DNA of 64,000 nucleotides from Henriciella algicola (lineage in GTDB: Bacteria; Pseudomonadota; Alphaproteobacteria; Caulobacterales; Hyphomonadaceae), in assembly GCF_003576245.1 (NCBI RefSeq), contig NZ_QWGA01000003.1:1479265-1543264 (forward strand), read 5' to 3'. The position numbers were made by a program, and so were the translations under genes. Below, piece by piece: positions 44,976 through 53,221 of this stretch. Under the pieces are notes generated by a model that was given only the letters and a program-made list of their open reading frames with translations, searched no databases and was not told the DNA's origin. Position 1 is the stretch's first letter, and each line of letters starts with the position of its first letter.

Positions 44976-45685
44976 GCCAGGCGCCTGCGACCGCCCTGTT
45001 CGACGTCGATAACTATCTCGCCATCAATGAGGCGCGGTGGACGATTGCCCAGCGGGTTCTGAAAGCTTTGCGAACCGGTGGTATGGCACTCGATACTGCC
45101 TATGATTTCGGGGCAGGGCCGGGCTGGTTTGCCAAGCGCCTGATGGACTCTCAGCTTGATGTCGTTGCGCTCGAAGGCCGAGAGGACGTCGCTCAGGCAG
45201 GGCGTGAACGGGCACCGGGATGTGAGTTCAGCGTGCTCGATTTTGACAATTGCGCGACGTCCGACGCTTTGCCGGCGCGCGATTTTTCCTTGTCATTCGG
45301 AATTCTCTATCACCTTGAAAACCCGTTGCGCGCATTGCGGATGATGGGGGCGATGACCGGGAAGGCGATGCTGCTCGAGACGATGATCGTGCCGGATAGC
45401 GATTTCGTCGGCCGCATTGCCCGCGAGAACCCAAATGCGACCCAGGGCATCCAGCCACTTGCCACGATACTCAGCCGTGCCGCGCTTGAGCGGGGTATGT
45501 GGGCGGCGGGTTTCAGCCATGTCTATGAGTGTAAGCTGCCGGTGGAGCATGATGATTTCCGGGACCTTAAAACCCGTCATCCGCGCCGCGGCATCTGGCT
45601 GCTGACCCGCGATGATGTCAGCGTAGAGGGCTTTGAGCCGCTGCAGATCGAGGAGCCACGCCGTGCCAACTACTGGCGGAAATAG
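44972..45685 (+). CDS. SAM-dependent methyltransferase
   Basis: A class I methyltransferase of 237 residues. The SAM-binding site is AYDFGAGPGWFAKRL near residues 46-60, followed by VVALEGREDVAQAGRERAPGCEFSVLDF and a FSLSFGILYHLENPL segment. It starts inside the exporter ATPase stop (ATGA overlap), so it is part of the export operon. It could methylate the non-reducing end or an internal residue of the exported glycan; a lipid carrier target is also possible. The NDP-sugar epimerase that follows overlaps by 23 bp. Confidence 0.87.
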   Translation: MSQAPATALFDVDNYLAINEARWTIAQRVLKALRTGGMALDTAYDFGAGPGWFAKRLMDSQLDVVALEGREDVAQAGRERAPGCEFSVLDFDNCATSDALPARDFSLSFGILYHLENPLRALRMMGAMTGKAMLLETMIVPDSDFVGRIARENPNATQGIQPLATILSRAALERGMWAAGFSHVYECKLPVEHDDFRDLKTRHPRRGIWLLTRDDVSVEGFEPLQIEEPRRANYWRK

Positions 45686-46631
45686 CGCCTCACCCGGCCT
45701 TGTGATGATTGCCGGGGGCGGCGGTTTTCTTGGAACCGCGACAGCCCGGCTGATGGCGTCGCAGGGCTGGAAAGTTGTCACGCTGGGCCTTGGTGCGCCG
45801 CAGGGCGCTTTCGTGCGCGAGGGCAATGTCCACCACGCTGAGGGCCTGATCCAGCGCCAGCTATTCCACGCGGCGATGGCTGATCATGGCAAGCCTGATG
45901 TCATCATTCATGCGGCTGGCGGGGCGTCTGTCGGCCGGTCATGGGATGATCCGCGCGGCGATTTCAACCTGTCTGTTGGCAGCACGGTCGAGATCCTCGA
46001 TTTCATTCGCGAAGAAGCGCCTGAGGCGCGGCTCGTGCTCGTCTCGTCTGCAGCTGTCTATGGCAATCAGGGCAAGGACCGCCTGTCAGAAAGCGACCCC
46101 TGCGAGGCGATGTCGCCCTATGGCTTGCACAAACATGTCTGCGAGGAGCTGGTCACCGGCGAGGCGCGCATGAACGGGCTGGATGTGTCCATCGTGCGGC
46201 TATTCTCCATCTTTGGCGAAGGGCTTCGCAAACAGCTTCTCTGGGACATCATGCGCCGCGTGAGCGCTGACCCGGAGACGACGCTGGACCTCTGGGGCAG
46301 CGGTGATGAGACGCGCGACTTCGTGCACGTCGATGACGCGGCTGCCATTCTTGCGACGCTGTCTGCCAGGCCGGGCGGCAAGGGGACGGTGCGCCTGTTC
46401 AATGGCGGCAGCGGGACTGCAATCTCTGTGCGTGAGCTGGCTTCCATGCTGGTCAAGGCTGCGGGATATGACACGCCGCTGAGCTTTAACGGCAAGGCGC
46501 GCTCTGGTGATCCGGTGAATCTGGTGGCTGATGCGACACACCTTCGAGGCGGTCTCGGCTTCTCGCCGAAAGTCAACCTTGAGGCGGGATTGAAACGCTA
46601 TGCGGACTGGTTCAAGACACAGCAGTCCTGA
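45663..46631 (+). CDS. NAD-dependent nucleotide-sugar epimerase/dehydratase
   Basis: The protein is an extended short-chain dehydrogenase of 322 residues: VMIAGGGGFLGTATARLM (cofactor loop), VIIHAAGGASVGRS, VLVSSAAVYGNQG and the YxxxK active site in SPYGLHKHVCEE near residue 150. An RDFVHVDDAA motif follows. GTG at 45663, with GAGGAG 7 bases before it, is the best start; the longer frame begins with a poor site. It overlaps the methyltransferase by 23 bp. It probably makes or modifies a nucleotide sugar for the exported glycan; the sugar cannot be named. Confidence 0.88.
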   Translation: MPTTGGNSASPGLVMIAGGGGFLGTATARLMASQGWKVVTLGLGAPQGAFVREGNVHHAEGLIQRQLFHAAMADHGKPDVIIHAAGGASVGRSWDDPRGDFNLSVGSTVEILDFIREEAPEARLVLVSSAAVYGNQGKDRLSESDPCEAMSPYGLHKHVCEELVTGEARMNGLDVSIVRLFSIFGEGLRKQLLWDIMRRVSADPETTLDLWGSGDETRDFVHVDDAAAILATLSARPGGKGTVRLFNGGSGTAISVRELASMLVKAAGYDTPLSFNGKARSGDPVNLVADATHLRGGLGFSPKVNLEAGLKRYADWFKTQQS

Positions 46632-46650
46632 AAACTATGGGAATAATTGA

Positions 46651-47601
46651 ATGACGGATGCCGTTCTTTCGATCGTTGCGGGCACCTATAACCGCTGTGA
46701 CCAGGTGAAAAGACTGGTCGAGTCCGTGCAGCGCGAGACCAAGATTCCGTACATCCTGTACATCACCGATGCTGGCTCGACCGATGGCACGATCGAGTAT
46801 CTGGAATCTGTCGCGAGTGACCGCGTACGCCCGATCTTTGTTGGCAAGCTGCTGGGTCAGGCGCGTGCTTATAATGACGTTTTCATGCAGGTCGACACGC
46901 CTTATGTCTGCTGGGTCAGCGATGATAATGAGATCGTCGATAACGGCCTCGACAAGGCGGTTCGCATTCTTCAGGCGAACAAGAAAATTGGCATGGTCGG
47001 CCTCAAGGTGAAGGACAAGGAAGGCCCATTCGTGAAGGCGCCCTACATTGGCGGCGTCTCACCAATCGGGATCCTGAACGTCAATCAGGGCATGCTGCCG
47101 ACCGAGGTCATGCGCGCTGTTGGCGGCTTCAGCGAGGAATTCCGCGACTATGGCATCGACCCTGACCTGACGGCCAAAGTGCTCTTCCTTGGCCGCGATG
47201 TTGTCTACACGCGCGATGTGACCATCCATCACTATCGCAACTGGGCCGAGGACAAGGAAAGCGAAGACTATAAGAAGCTTCAAGCCAAGCATGAACGCTT
47301 CCATGAGCTCTACAAGAAGAATTACGCCCAGTATGATGCGCCAAGCCGGACGTGGAGACTGAAAAAGCGGGCATGGGACTGGGCGAAAGCGCGTCTGTCC
47401 AAGCGCTTTGATCTCTCGATGAACTCATCGAAGCCGATCTTCCGGAACCTGCCGCGCGATTACTATAATACGATGATGGCCAAGCATATCGGCATGTTCG
47501 ATCCGATCCTGACGATGAACAAGGATTTCCATCTTCGCCAGCGCTATCGTGGCCGGAGGCCAAGCATCCAGCTGATCGGCGAACCCGGCAATAATAGCTG
47601 A
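46651..47601 (+). CDS. Family 2 glycosyltransferase
   Basis: The 316-residue protein has a GT-A fold with SIVAGTYNRCDQVKRLVESV at the start, YITDAGSTDGTIEYLESV, and TPYVCWVSDDNEIVDNGLDKAV, where the SDD motif likely coordinates the metal and nucleotide sugar. GMLPTEVMRAVGGFSEEF is the later substrate region. Its stop shares one base with the start of the next gene (TGATG). It is the fourth glycan gene after the exporter in this operon. Confidence 0.88.
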   Translation: MTDAVLSIVAGTYNRCDQVKRLVESVQRETKIPYILYITDAGSTDGTIEYLESVASDRVRPIFVGKLLGQARAYNDVFMQVDTPYVCWVSDDNEIVDNGLDKAVRILQANKKIGMVGLKVKDKEGPFVKAPYIGGVSPIGILNVNQGMLPTEVMRAVGGFSEEFRDYGIDPDLTAKVLFLGRDVVYTRDVTIHHYRNWAEDKESEDYKKLQAKHERFHELYKKNYAQYDAPSRTWRLKKRAWDWAKARLSKRFDLSMNSSKPIFRNLPRDYYNTMMAKHIGMFDPILTMNKDFHLRQRYRGRRPSIQLIGEPGNNS

Positions 47602-48446
47602 TGAGCGCTGGGGCGGCTGACCCTCGAAGCGCCTGGCTGGCGGGGGATCAACACGCAAAGTCCCGCCGGAAAGTCTATTGGCGGTCCGCGATTGACGTGT
47701 GTGGAAACAGGACGCCCGTCCTCCTGTTCGGGGACAGCATTTTTGCCGGTGAAGTCGAATTTTTACGGTGCACTGACGGTGTACCGGCGGTGTTTCTGCC
47801 GGTGGTTTTTCCAGAGCTCGGCCTGAACCGGCTTTTCGAAGCCGCGAACAAGCCGCTTTTTGCGATCTTCGGAGGCTCCCCGGATGACGGTGACGCGGTC
47901 GATGCGCTGATCGAAATGCTCGGCGACCGGACCGGGGCGCGCTTCGTCCTTCAAGATAGCGGACCGCACCCTTCAACCCAGGAAACGCTGGCCGCGCTCA
48001 TGTCGGCAAGGCTTGGGCGGCTGGTTGATGCGGGGCTATCGGGGCTGGTTCTGACATCGCCGACAGCCTCTGGCGTGATGGAACGGTTCGACTGGTCAAG
48101 GCCGCTCAGCGAAGGTGCTCCGAGCGCAAATGATGTCACGGTCAGTGTCGCAAGTGAACGGGGTGTTCCGTCTTCGGATTTTGCAGCCTTGATGCGAGAA
48201 CTGGCGACCAAGGTCGGCGATGAGGCTCTGTTCCAGCCTGATGGGGTTCACTTAAGTCTGGCAGGGCGGCTGGCGCTGTTGGCGGCGGTCTGTAAAGGGC
48301 TGACGGGTGAGGCGCCGGTGCTGGACGGCCTTGCCGGGGAACTCGCGAAAGGCTGGTCTGAAGCGGGGACGGACGAGAAGGTTTCCGCATCCGAGCTGCC
48401 CAATTTTGCCCGTCTTGTCAGTGAGGCGCTGGCCAGAGAGGGCTGA
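47601..48446 (+). CDS. Putative SGNH-hydrolase-like protein
   Basis: This 281-residue protein has VLLFGDSIFAGEVEF, like block I of SGNH hydrolases, and at the far end DGVHLSLAGRLALLAAV, like block V with the catalytic Asp and His. Between them, FAIFGGSPDDGDAV could be the block II/III region, but the expected Gly and Asn are not clear. There is no signal peptide. It is translation-coupled to the GT2 gene (TGATG) and followed 63 bp later by a DUF2793 protein. It may be a glycan O-acyl esterase or transferase; the family call is tentative. Confidence 0.55.
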   Translation: MSAGAADPRSAWLAGDQHAKSRRKVYWRSAIDVCGNRTPVLLFGDSIFAGEVEFLRCTDGVPAVFLPVVFPELGLNRLFEAANKPLFAIFGGSPDDGDAVDALIEMLGDRTGARFVLQDSGPHPSTQETLAALMSARLGRLVDAGLSGLVLTSPTASGVMERFDWSRPLSEGAPSANDVTVSVASERGVPSSDFAALMRELATKVGDEALFQPDGVHLSLAGRLALLAAVCKGLTGEAPVLDGLAGELAKGWSEAGTDEKVSASELPNFARLVSEALAREG

Positions 48447-48509
48447 ACTTTCAGACCGTAAGAGGTGCACGTCTAGGGTCACCGCTCCAGTCAATTGCCG
48501 GAGCCCCAG

Positions 48510-49751
48510 ATGGACCAGACCCCACGTATCGGCCTTTCATATCTTTCCGCCAATCAGGCCATGAAGCATGTCACCCTGAATGAAAGCCTGCGGCGGCTGG
48601 ATGCGGTTGTGCAGCTGAGCGCGGTGAGCCGGAGTGAGGCGACCCAGCCCGAGGCGCCGCTGGCGGCGACATCCTACATCCTGCCGACGGACAAGAGCGG
48701 TGAGGACTGGGATTTCATGGCCGATGGGGCCATAGCGAGCTTTCAGGATGGCGCCTGGTTCGAGATCGCGCCGCGCGAAGGCTGGCTTGCATGGATAGAG
48801 GACGAAGCGTCTCTTTTAGTGCTGACCGGAGACGGTTGGGAGGCCGTGCAGGGCGCCGGGGGCGGGCCCTTTGAGACGCTGGGTATCAATTCCGAGGCCG
48901 ATGAAACCAATAGGCTGACCGTGCGCAGCGACGCTGAATTGCTGACCTATGATGATGTCACGCCGGGCACGGGGAATGCGCGCAAGATCATCAACCGGGC
49001 GAATGGCACGAAGGTCGCGTCTGTGGTGTTCCAGACCGATTTTACCGGCGAGGCGGAGTTCGGGCTGGCCGCGAATGGCGGGTTCGAGCTCCGCACTAGC
49101 GATGACGGGACCGCGTTCGACACAGCGCTCAGCGTGGATACGGCGACGGCCAATGTTGGGGTCGGAGGTGCGCCGACCGGGAGGTTTTCAGTCATTGACC
49201 AGTCCGCTGCCACGAATGACCAGCCAACCTTGAGCATGGTCCGTGACGGCTATTTCGCGACGGCCAGCCTCGACACTTATGCGAACCCGGCGACCTATTC
49301 GTCCTTTTCCATTCAGAAGCGCGCGCGCGGAAGCCTTAATACGCCGCTGCCGGTCCAGTCTGGTGACTGGTGCGGGGGCTTCTCGTTTCGCGGGTTTGCG
49401 ACCGGGGGTGCATGGGTCCAGAGCGCGCTGGTAAATGCGCAGGTCGATGGGCCGGTCTCTGGCACAGCGGTGCCAATGTCGCTCGGCTTCTGGACAGGCG
49501 TCGGGAGCGTGAATGAGCGTGTGCGGATTACGTCGGCTGGCCGGGTCGGTATTGGCACGACGTCGCCGAGCTGTGCCCTGCATGTGGCCGGGGCCGTAAG
49601 GCTGGGCAGCGCGGCGAGTGCGAGCCTTCCTGGCGCGTCGGACGCTGGAGCGGGAGCGCTCTATTTCGTGCCTGATCTGGCAGGTGGGGCGGGCGTGGTG
49701 TTCAGCGATGGGACCGGCTGGAGGAGTGTCACAACAGGTTCACTGATCTAA
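48510..49751 (+). CDS. DUF2793-domain protein, phage/GTA fibre-like
   Basis: The first 100 residues match DUF2793: RIGLSYLSANQAMKHVTLNESLRRLDAVVQL and FQDGAWFEIAPREGWLAWIEDEASLLVL (in parts). This domain is known from tail or host-specificity proteins of alphaproteobacterial phages and gene transfer agents. The rest (residues 130-413) is beta-rich with tail-fibre-like repeats, for example VNERVRITSAGRVGIGTTSP near residue 345, ending in a globular tip. Such a fibre within a polysaccharide locus would be expected to bind a glycan. The start is ATG 48510 with GGAG in position. Confidence 0.8.
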   Translation: MDQTPRIGLSYLSANQAMKHVTLNESLRRLDAVVQLSAVSRSEATQPEAPLAATSYILPTDKSGEDWDFMADGAIASFQDGAWFEIAPREGWLAWIEDEASLLVLTGDGWEAVQGAGGGPFETLGINSEADETNRLTVRSDAELLTYDDVTPGTGNARKIINRANGTKVASVVFQTDFTGEAEFGLAANGGFELRTSDDGTAFDTALSVDTATANVGVGGAPTGRFSVIDQSAATNDQPTLSMVRDGYFATASLDTYANPATYSSFSIQKRARGSLNTPLPVQSGDWCGGFSFRGFATGGAWVQSALVNAQVDGPVSGTAVPMSLGFWTGVGSVNERVRITSAGRVGIGTTSPSCALHVAGAVRLGSAASASLPGASDAGAGALYFVPDLAGGAGVVFSDGTGWRSVTTGSLI

Positions 49752-49786
49752 AGTCCTTAAACGCTGTCTTATTCCTCTATGATCGA

Positions 49787-49815
49787 TTGAAAACGCCGGG
49801 GAAACGGGCTAGCCC
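49787..49815 (+). promoter_or_regulatory. Possible promoter upstream of the NeuB-like gene
   Basis: TTGAAA, then 17 bases, then TAGCCC. Only the -35 is good; this is a weak proposal for the 123-bp gap upstream of the synthase operon. Confidence 0.25.
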
Positions 49816-49874
49816 TTGCCGCGAACCTAGCAGGCGGGGACCGCAGTCTCCCGAGAGAGAATGAGGGTATAGTC

Positions 49875-50963
49875 ATGGCTAATCGTGAAATGGTCGTGGA
49901 CGGAATCAAAATCAGTGACAATGACGATATGTACGTCATCGCTGAGATTGGGCAGAACCATGAAGGCGACGTCCAGAAGTGTAAGGATCTGTTCGATGCG
50001 GCGAAGGCTGCAGGCGCGCACTCTGTAAAGCTGCAGAAGCGCGACAACCGCTCGCTTTACACCAAGGAATACTACAACCAGCCGTACAATTCCGAGAACG
50101 CATACGCGCCTACCTATGGTGAGCACCGCGAAATGCTCGAGTTCGACCGCGACGAGTGGATCGAACTGCGCGACCATGCCAAGAAAATCGGCATCACGCT
50201 CTTCTCCACCGCCTGGGACTATAAGAGCGCGGACTTCCTCGAAGACCTCGACATGCCAGCCTATAAGATCGCTTCGGGCGACCTGAAGACGCTGCCGCAG
50301 ATCAAGTATATCGCGAAGTTCGGCAAGCCGATGTTCATCTCGACCGGCGGTGCGTCGATCGAAGACGTCCAGCGCGTCTATGACGAGATCATGCCGATCA
50401 ACCCGAACATCTGCATCATGCAGTGCACCTCGGGCTATCCACCGACCTTCGAAGAGCTGAACATCCGCGTGATCGAAACCTATCGCGAGAAGTTCCCTGA
50501 GATTCCGATTGGTTTCTCCAGCCACGATAGCGGTATCGCAATGGCCATGCTCGGCTACATGTGCGGCGCCCGCGTCCTGGAAAAGCACTTCACGCTGAAC
50601 CGCGCCTGGAAAGGCACCGACCAGGCATTCTCGCTGGAGCCAAACGGCCTTCGCCGCCTCGTCCGCGACCTGCAGCGCGCCCGCGCCGCACTGGGCGACG
50701 GTGTGAAGCGCACCTACGACTCTGAGCACGCCCCGCTGATCAAGATGGGCAAGAAGCTTTGCGCGACGAGCGACCTGCCAGCCGGTCACACGATCACCGA
50801 AGCGGACATCGCTCTGAAGTCACCAGGCGACGGCATTGCGCCATACTTCCAGGACGTCTTTGTCGGCAAAACCCTGACCAAGGCCGTTGCCGACGATCAG
50901 GCCTTCACTTTTGAAGACATCGGCCTGACGGAAGCTGCTGCGAACGAAGCCCTCAAAGCCTGA
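49875..50963 (+). CDS. N-acetylneuraminate-synthase-family (NeuB-like) enzyme
   Basis: The 362-residue protein condenses PEP with a sugar or aldose to make a 3-deoxy-ulosonic acid. The NeuB barrel shows AEIGQNHEGDVQKCKDLFDAAKAAGAHSVKLQ (in parts), PAYKIASGDLKTLPQIKYIA, ISTGGASIEDVQRVYDE, IGFSSHDSGIAMAMLGYMCGARVLEKHFTLN. The last 70 residues form the SAF (antifreeze-like) domain, KLCATSDLPAGHTITEADIALKSPGDGI. It differs from true NeuB in several loops, so the acceptor could be a hexose phosphate as in Kdn synthesis. Start ATG 49875. Codon usage is biased as in well-expressed genes. Confidence 0.9.
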   Translation: MANREMVVDGIKISDNDDMYVIAEIGQNHEGDVQKCKDLFDAAKAAGAHSVKLQKRDNRSLYTKEYYNQPYNSENAYAPTYGEHREMLEFDRDEWIELRDHAKKIGITLFSTAWDYKSADFLEDLDMPAYKIASGDLKTLPQIKYIAKFGKPMFISTGGASIEDVQRVYDEIMPINPNICIMQCTSGYPPTFEELNIRVIETYREKFPEIPIGFSSHDSGIAMAMLGYMCGARVLEKHFTLNRAWKGTDQAFSLEPNGLRRLVRDLQRARAALGDGVKRTYDSEHAPLIKMGKKLCATSDLPAGHTITEADIALKSPGDGIAPYFQDVFVGKTLTKAVADDQAFTFEDIGLTEAAANEALKA

Positions 50964-50976
50964 TTGGTAAGAGGGT

Positions 50977-52701
50977 GTGGGCTCGCTTTTCAGCGACATA
51001 CGCACAGCCGTAAGGCAATCTGAAGCCTATGCGCCGGTCCGGCGCTGGCGGCTTGAAAGACTGACGCGCCGGCCGGGGGTTTACCCTGACTGGCGCGTTC
51101 TGCTTTCCGGGCATGAAAAGGACTGGGCTGCCGCCCGCGAAAGCGCCGATGGCAAGCGCATCCTGATCGCGACAAGCCTTGGGCTTCATTTTACCGCGAA
51201 TACGGTCGACACGCTGATGGCAGCGGCGCTGACGCTGCGCGGGGCGAAGGTCGATATCGGCTATTGCGATGGCCTGCCGGCCTGCCAGGTGATCGAGCAT
51301 ACGCTGGCGCCGAGCCTGCCACGGATCGCGAAGGAAGGTCCGGGACCGGATTTTTGCGGCGCATGCACCAGCGCAGCAGACCGGGTGAGTTCGCCGCTGG
51401 GCCTGAATGTCCGCAAATTCTCTGACGTTCTAAATGACAGCGACCGCGCCGAGGCAAAAGCCTTTGGGGAGCGCTGGCAGGGCCATCGCAGCACGGAGCA
51501 TGACGACCCGCGTGTCATGCACGCCTATGCCGGGGCGCTGCGCTTTTTCGGCAAGGGCGACCTTGGGGACAGCGGTCTCGAAGCGCAGATTTTCAGCCGC
51601 TACCTCTCGGCCGCGTGGCTGTCAGATGCGGCGGCACGCAGGCTGATCGACGCGTATCAGTATGACGTGATCGTCGCTCATCACGGCATCTATGTGCCAC
51701 AGGGCCAGTTTGCCGAGGCAGCGCGCGATACCGACACGCGGCTTGTGACCTGGCATCCGGCCTATCGGCGCGGACGATTGATCTATCAGCATGGCGACAC
51801 GTATCACCGCGCGATGATCGATGAGCCAGAGAGCGTCTGGAACCAGCGTGCGCTAAGCGCGGCGGAGACCGCGGAGCTCGACGCCTATCTCGCCTCCCGC
51901 GAAACCGGGGCGCAGGACTGGATCACCTTTCAGAGGCGCGACCCGGAAAGCCTGCAATCGACCTATGCGGCGCTGGACCTCGACCCGGCCAAGGACACTT
52001 ACCTCTTGGCGGCGAATGTCGTCTGGGATGCGCGACTGAATTATGCCCAGTCGGCCTATGGCCACATGATTGAATGGGCGATCGACACCGTGTCTTGGTT
52101 TGCGAAGCACCCGGATCGCCAGCTGGTCGTGCGGTGTCATCCGGGCGAGGTGATGAACAGCCCGCGCGCGTCTGACCGGCTGGACGATGCGCTACGCGCC
52201 GCCTTCCCGCAGATGCCTGCCAATGTGCGGCTGGTCTCGCCAGAGAACGACATTAACACCTATTCCATTGCGCAGCTTTCGAAGGGTGCGCTGATTTTCA
52301 ACACCAAGCTCGGCATGGAGCTGTCGGCGCGCGGCATGCCCGTCGTGGTGGCGGGCGATGCGTGGATCCGTGGCAAGGGTTTCGGGCGCGATGCCTATGA
52401 CCGCGAGTCCTATTTCCGCCTGCTGGAGAGCCCCGGCACGTTCGACCCGCTGACCGAGAGCGAGATCGAGGCGGCGCGGCGCTATGTCTACCACTTCTAT
52501 TTCCGCCGCTGCATTCCATTGAAGGCGCTGGACGGGTCTGCCGGGTGGCCACTGACGCAGCTGCATGCCGACGCCTACAGGCTGGCCAAGCCGGGCGTGG
52601 ACCGGAATATGGACGCGATTTGCGAGGGCATTCTTGCTGGCGCGCCATTTGAGACGATAGATGATGAGAATGCGCGGGACCGCGCGGGGGAGACGACATG
52701 A
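50977..52701 (+). CDS. Capsule biosynthesis protein, KpsS-like (paralogue of 38621-40306)
   Basis: The 574-residue protein matches its paralogue over most of its length, with the same order of motifs: GYCDGLPACQ (CDG..PAC), DFCGACTSAADR (CxxC), AHHGIYVPQGQ, VTWHPAYRRGR, VRCHPGEVMN and FNTKLGMELSARGMPVVVAGDAWIRGKG. The C-terminal parts are KpsS/LipB-like. Cysteines at CDG..PAC and CxxC are kept in both proteins and may hold zinc or iron. The start is a GTG at 50977, 14 bp after the synthase stop. It is probably a glycosyltransferase for the base or the repeating unit of the capsule. Confidence 0.75.
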   Translation: MGSLFSDIRTAVRQSEAYAPVRRWRLERLTRRPGVYPDWRVLLSGHEKDWAAARESADGKRILIATSLGLHFTANTVDTLMAAALTLRGAKVDIGYCDGLPACQVIEHTLAPSLPRIAKEGPGPDFCGACTSAADRVSSPLGLNVRKFSDVLNDSDRAEAKAFGERWQGHRSTEHDDPRVMHAYAGALRFFGKGDLGDSGLEAQIFSRYLSAAWLSDAAARRLIDAYQYDVIVAHHGIYVPQGQFAEAARDTDTRLVTWHPAYRRGRLIYQHGDTYHRAMIDEPESVWNQRALSAAETAELDAYLASRETGAQDWITFQRRDPESLQSTYAALDLDPAKDTYLLAANVVWDARLNYAQSAYGHMIEWAIDTVSWFAKHPDRQLVVRCHPGEVMNSPRASDRLDDALRAAFPQMPANVRLVSPENDINTYSIAQLSKGALIFNTKLGMELSARGMPVVVAGDAWIRGKGFGRDAYDRESYFRLLESPGTFDPLTESEIEAARRYVYHFYFRRCIPLKALDGSAGWPLTQLHADAYRLAKPGVDRNMDAICEGILAGAPFETIDDENARDRAGETT

Positions 52702-53216
52702 TCAGGTCGCTGGACGATCCGGAATTTGCCGCGCGGGCGCGCGATGTCGAGATAATCGGTATCGATTTCGATGGGGTGATGACCGACAACAAGGTGTATG
52801 TCTTCGAGGATGGCCGTGAGGCGGTCGTCTGCTCGCGCCTTGAGGGCTATGGCCTGCGCGCGGCGGCGGCCACGGGCGTCTATTGCTTCATCATGTCAAC
52901 CGAGGAGAACCCCGTCGTCACGGCGCGGGCGAAGAAGCTGAAGATAGATTGCCAGCAGAATATTCCTGACAAGGTGGCGGCCTTCACCAAAGTGCTGGAA
53001 GAGCGCGGCCTCAGCTTTGCGCAGGCGGCTTTCATCGGCAACGACACCAATGACAAGGGCGTGCTGGAGAAGGTGCACCTGCCGATCTCTGTCAGTGATT
53101 CACACGAAGTGCTCGACACGATCGAGACATTCAGGACAAAGCGCCTCGGCGGCAATGGCGCGGTGCGCGAAGCCTGCGATGCGATTGCGCAGGCGCGCTC
53201 AGGCATAAAAGGATAG
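52698..53216 (+). CDS. HAD-family phosphatase, KdsC-like
   Basis: The 172-residue C0-type HAD hydrolase has the catalytic GIDFDGVMTDNKVYV segment (DxD in FDFDG form, residues about 21-27), STEENPVVTARAKKLKI (motif II region) and FIGNDTNDKGVL (motif III/IV region). KdsC, KDO-8-phosphate phosphatase, and the Kdn-9-phosphate phosphatase belong to this group. ATGA overlap with the preceding KpsS-like gene. Since the same window holds a NeuB-like synthase but no obvious kdsA or kdsC elsewhere, its substrate may be the phosphorylated ulosonic acid made by the synthase. Confidence 0.85.
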   Translation: MIRSLDDPEFAARARDVEIIGIDFDGVMTDNKVYVFEDGREAVVCSRLEGYGLRAAAATGVYCFIMSTEENPVVTARAKKLKIDCQQNIPDKVAAFTKVLEERGLSFAQAAFIGNDTNDKGVLEKVHLPISVSDSHEVLDTIETFRTKRLGGNGAVREACDAIAQARSGIKG

Positions 53217-53221
53217 GCAAG

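Noticed and set aside
47601..49751. A complete prophage around the DUF2793 protein
   Set aside because: No terminase, portal, capsid, integrase or lysis gene is present on either side; the neighbours are glycan genes.
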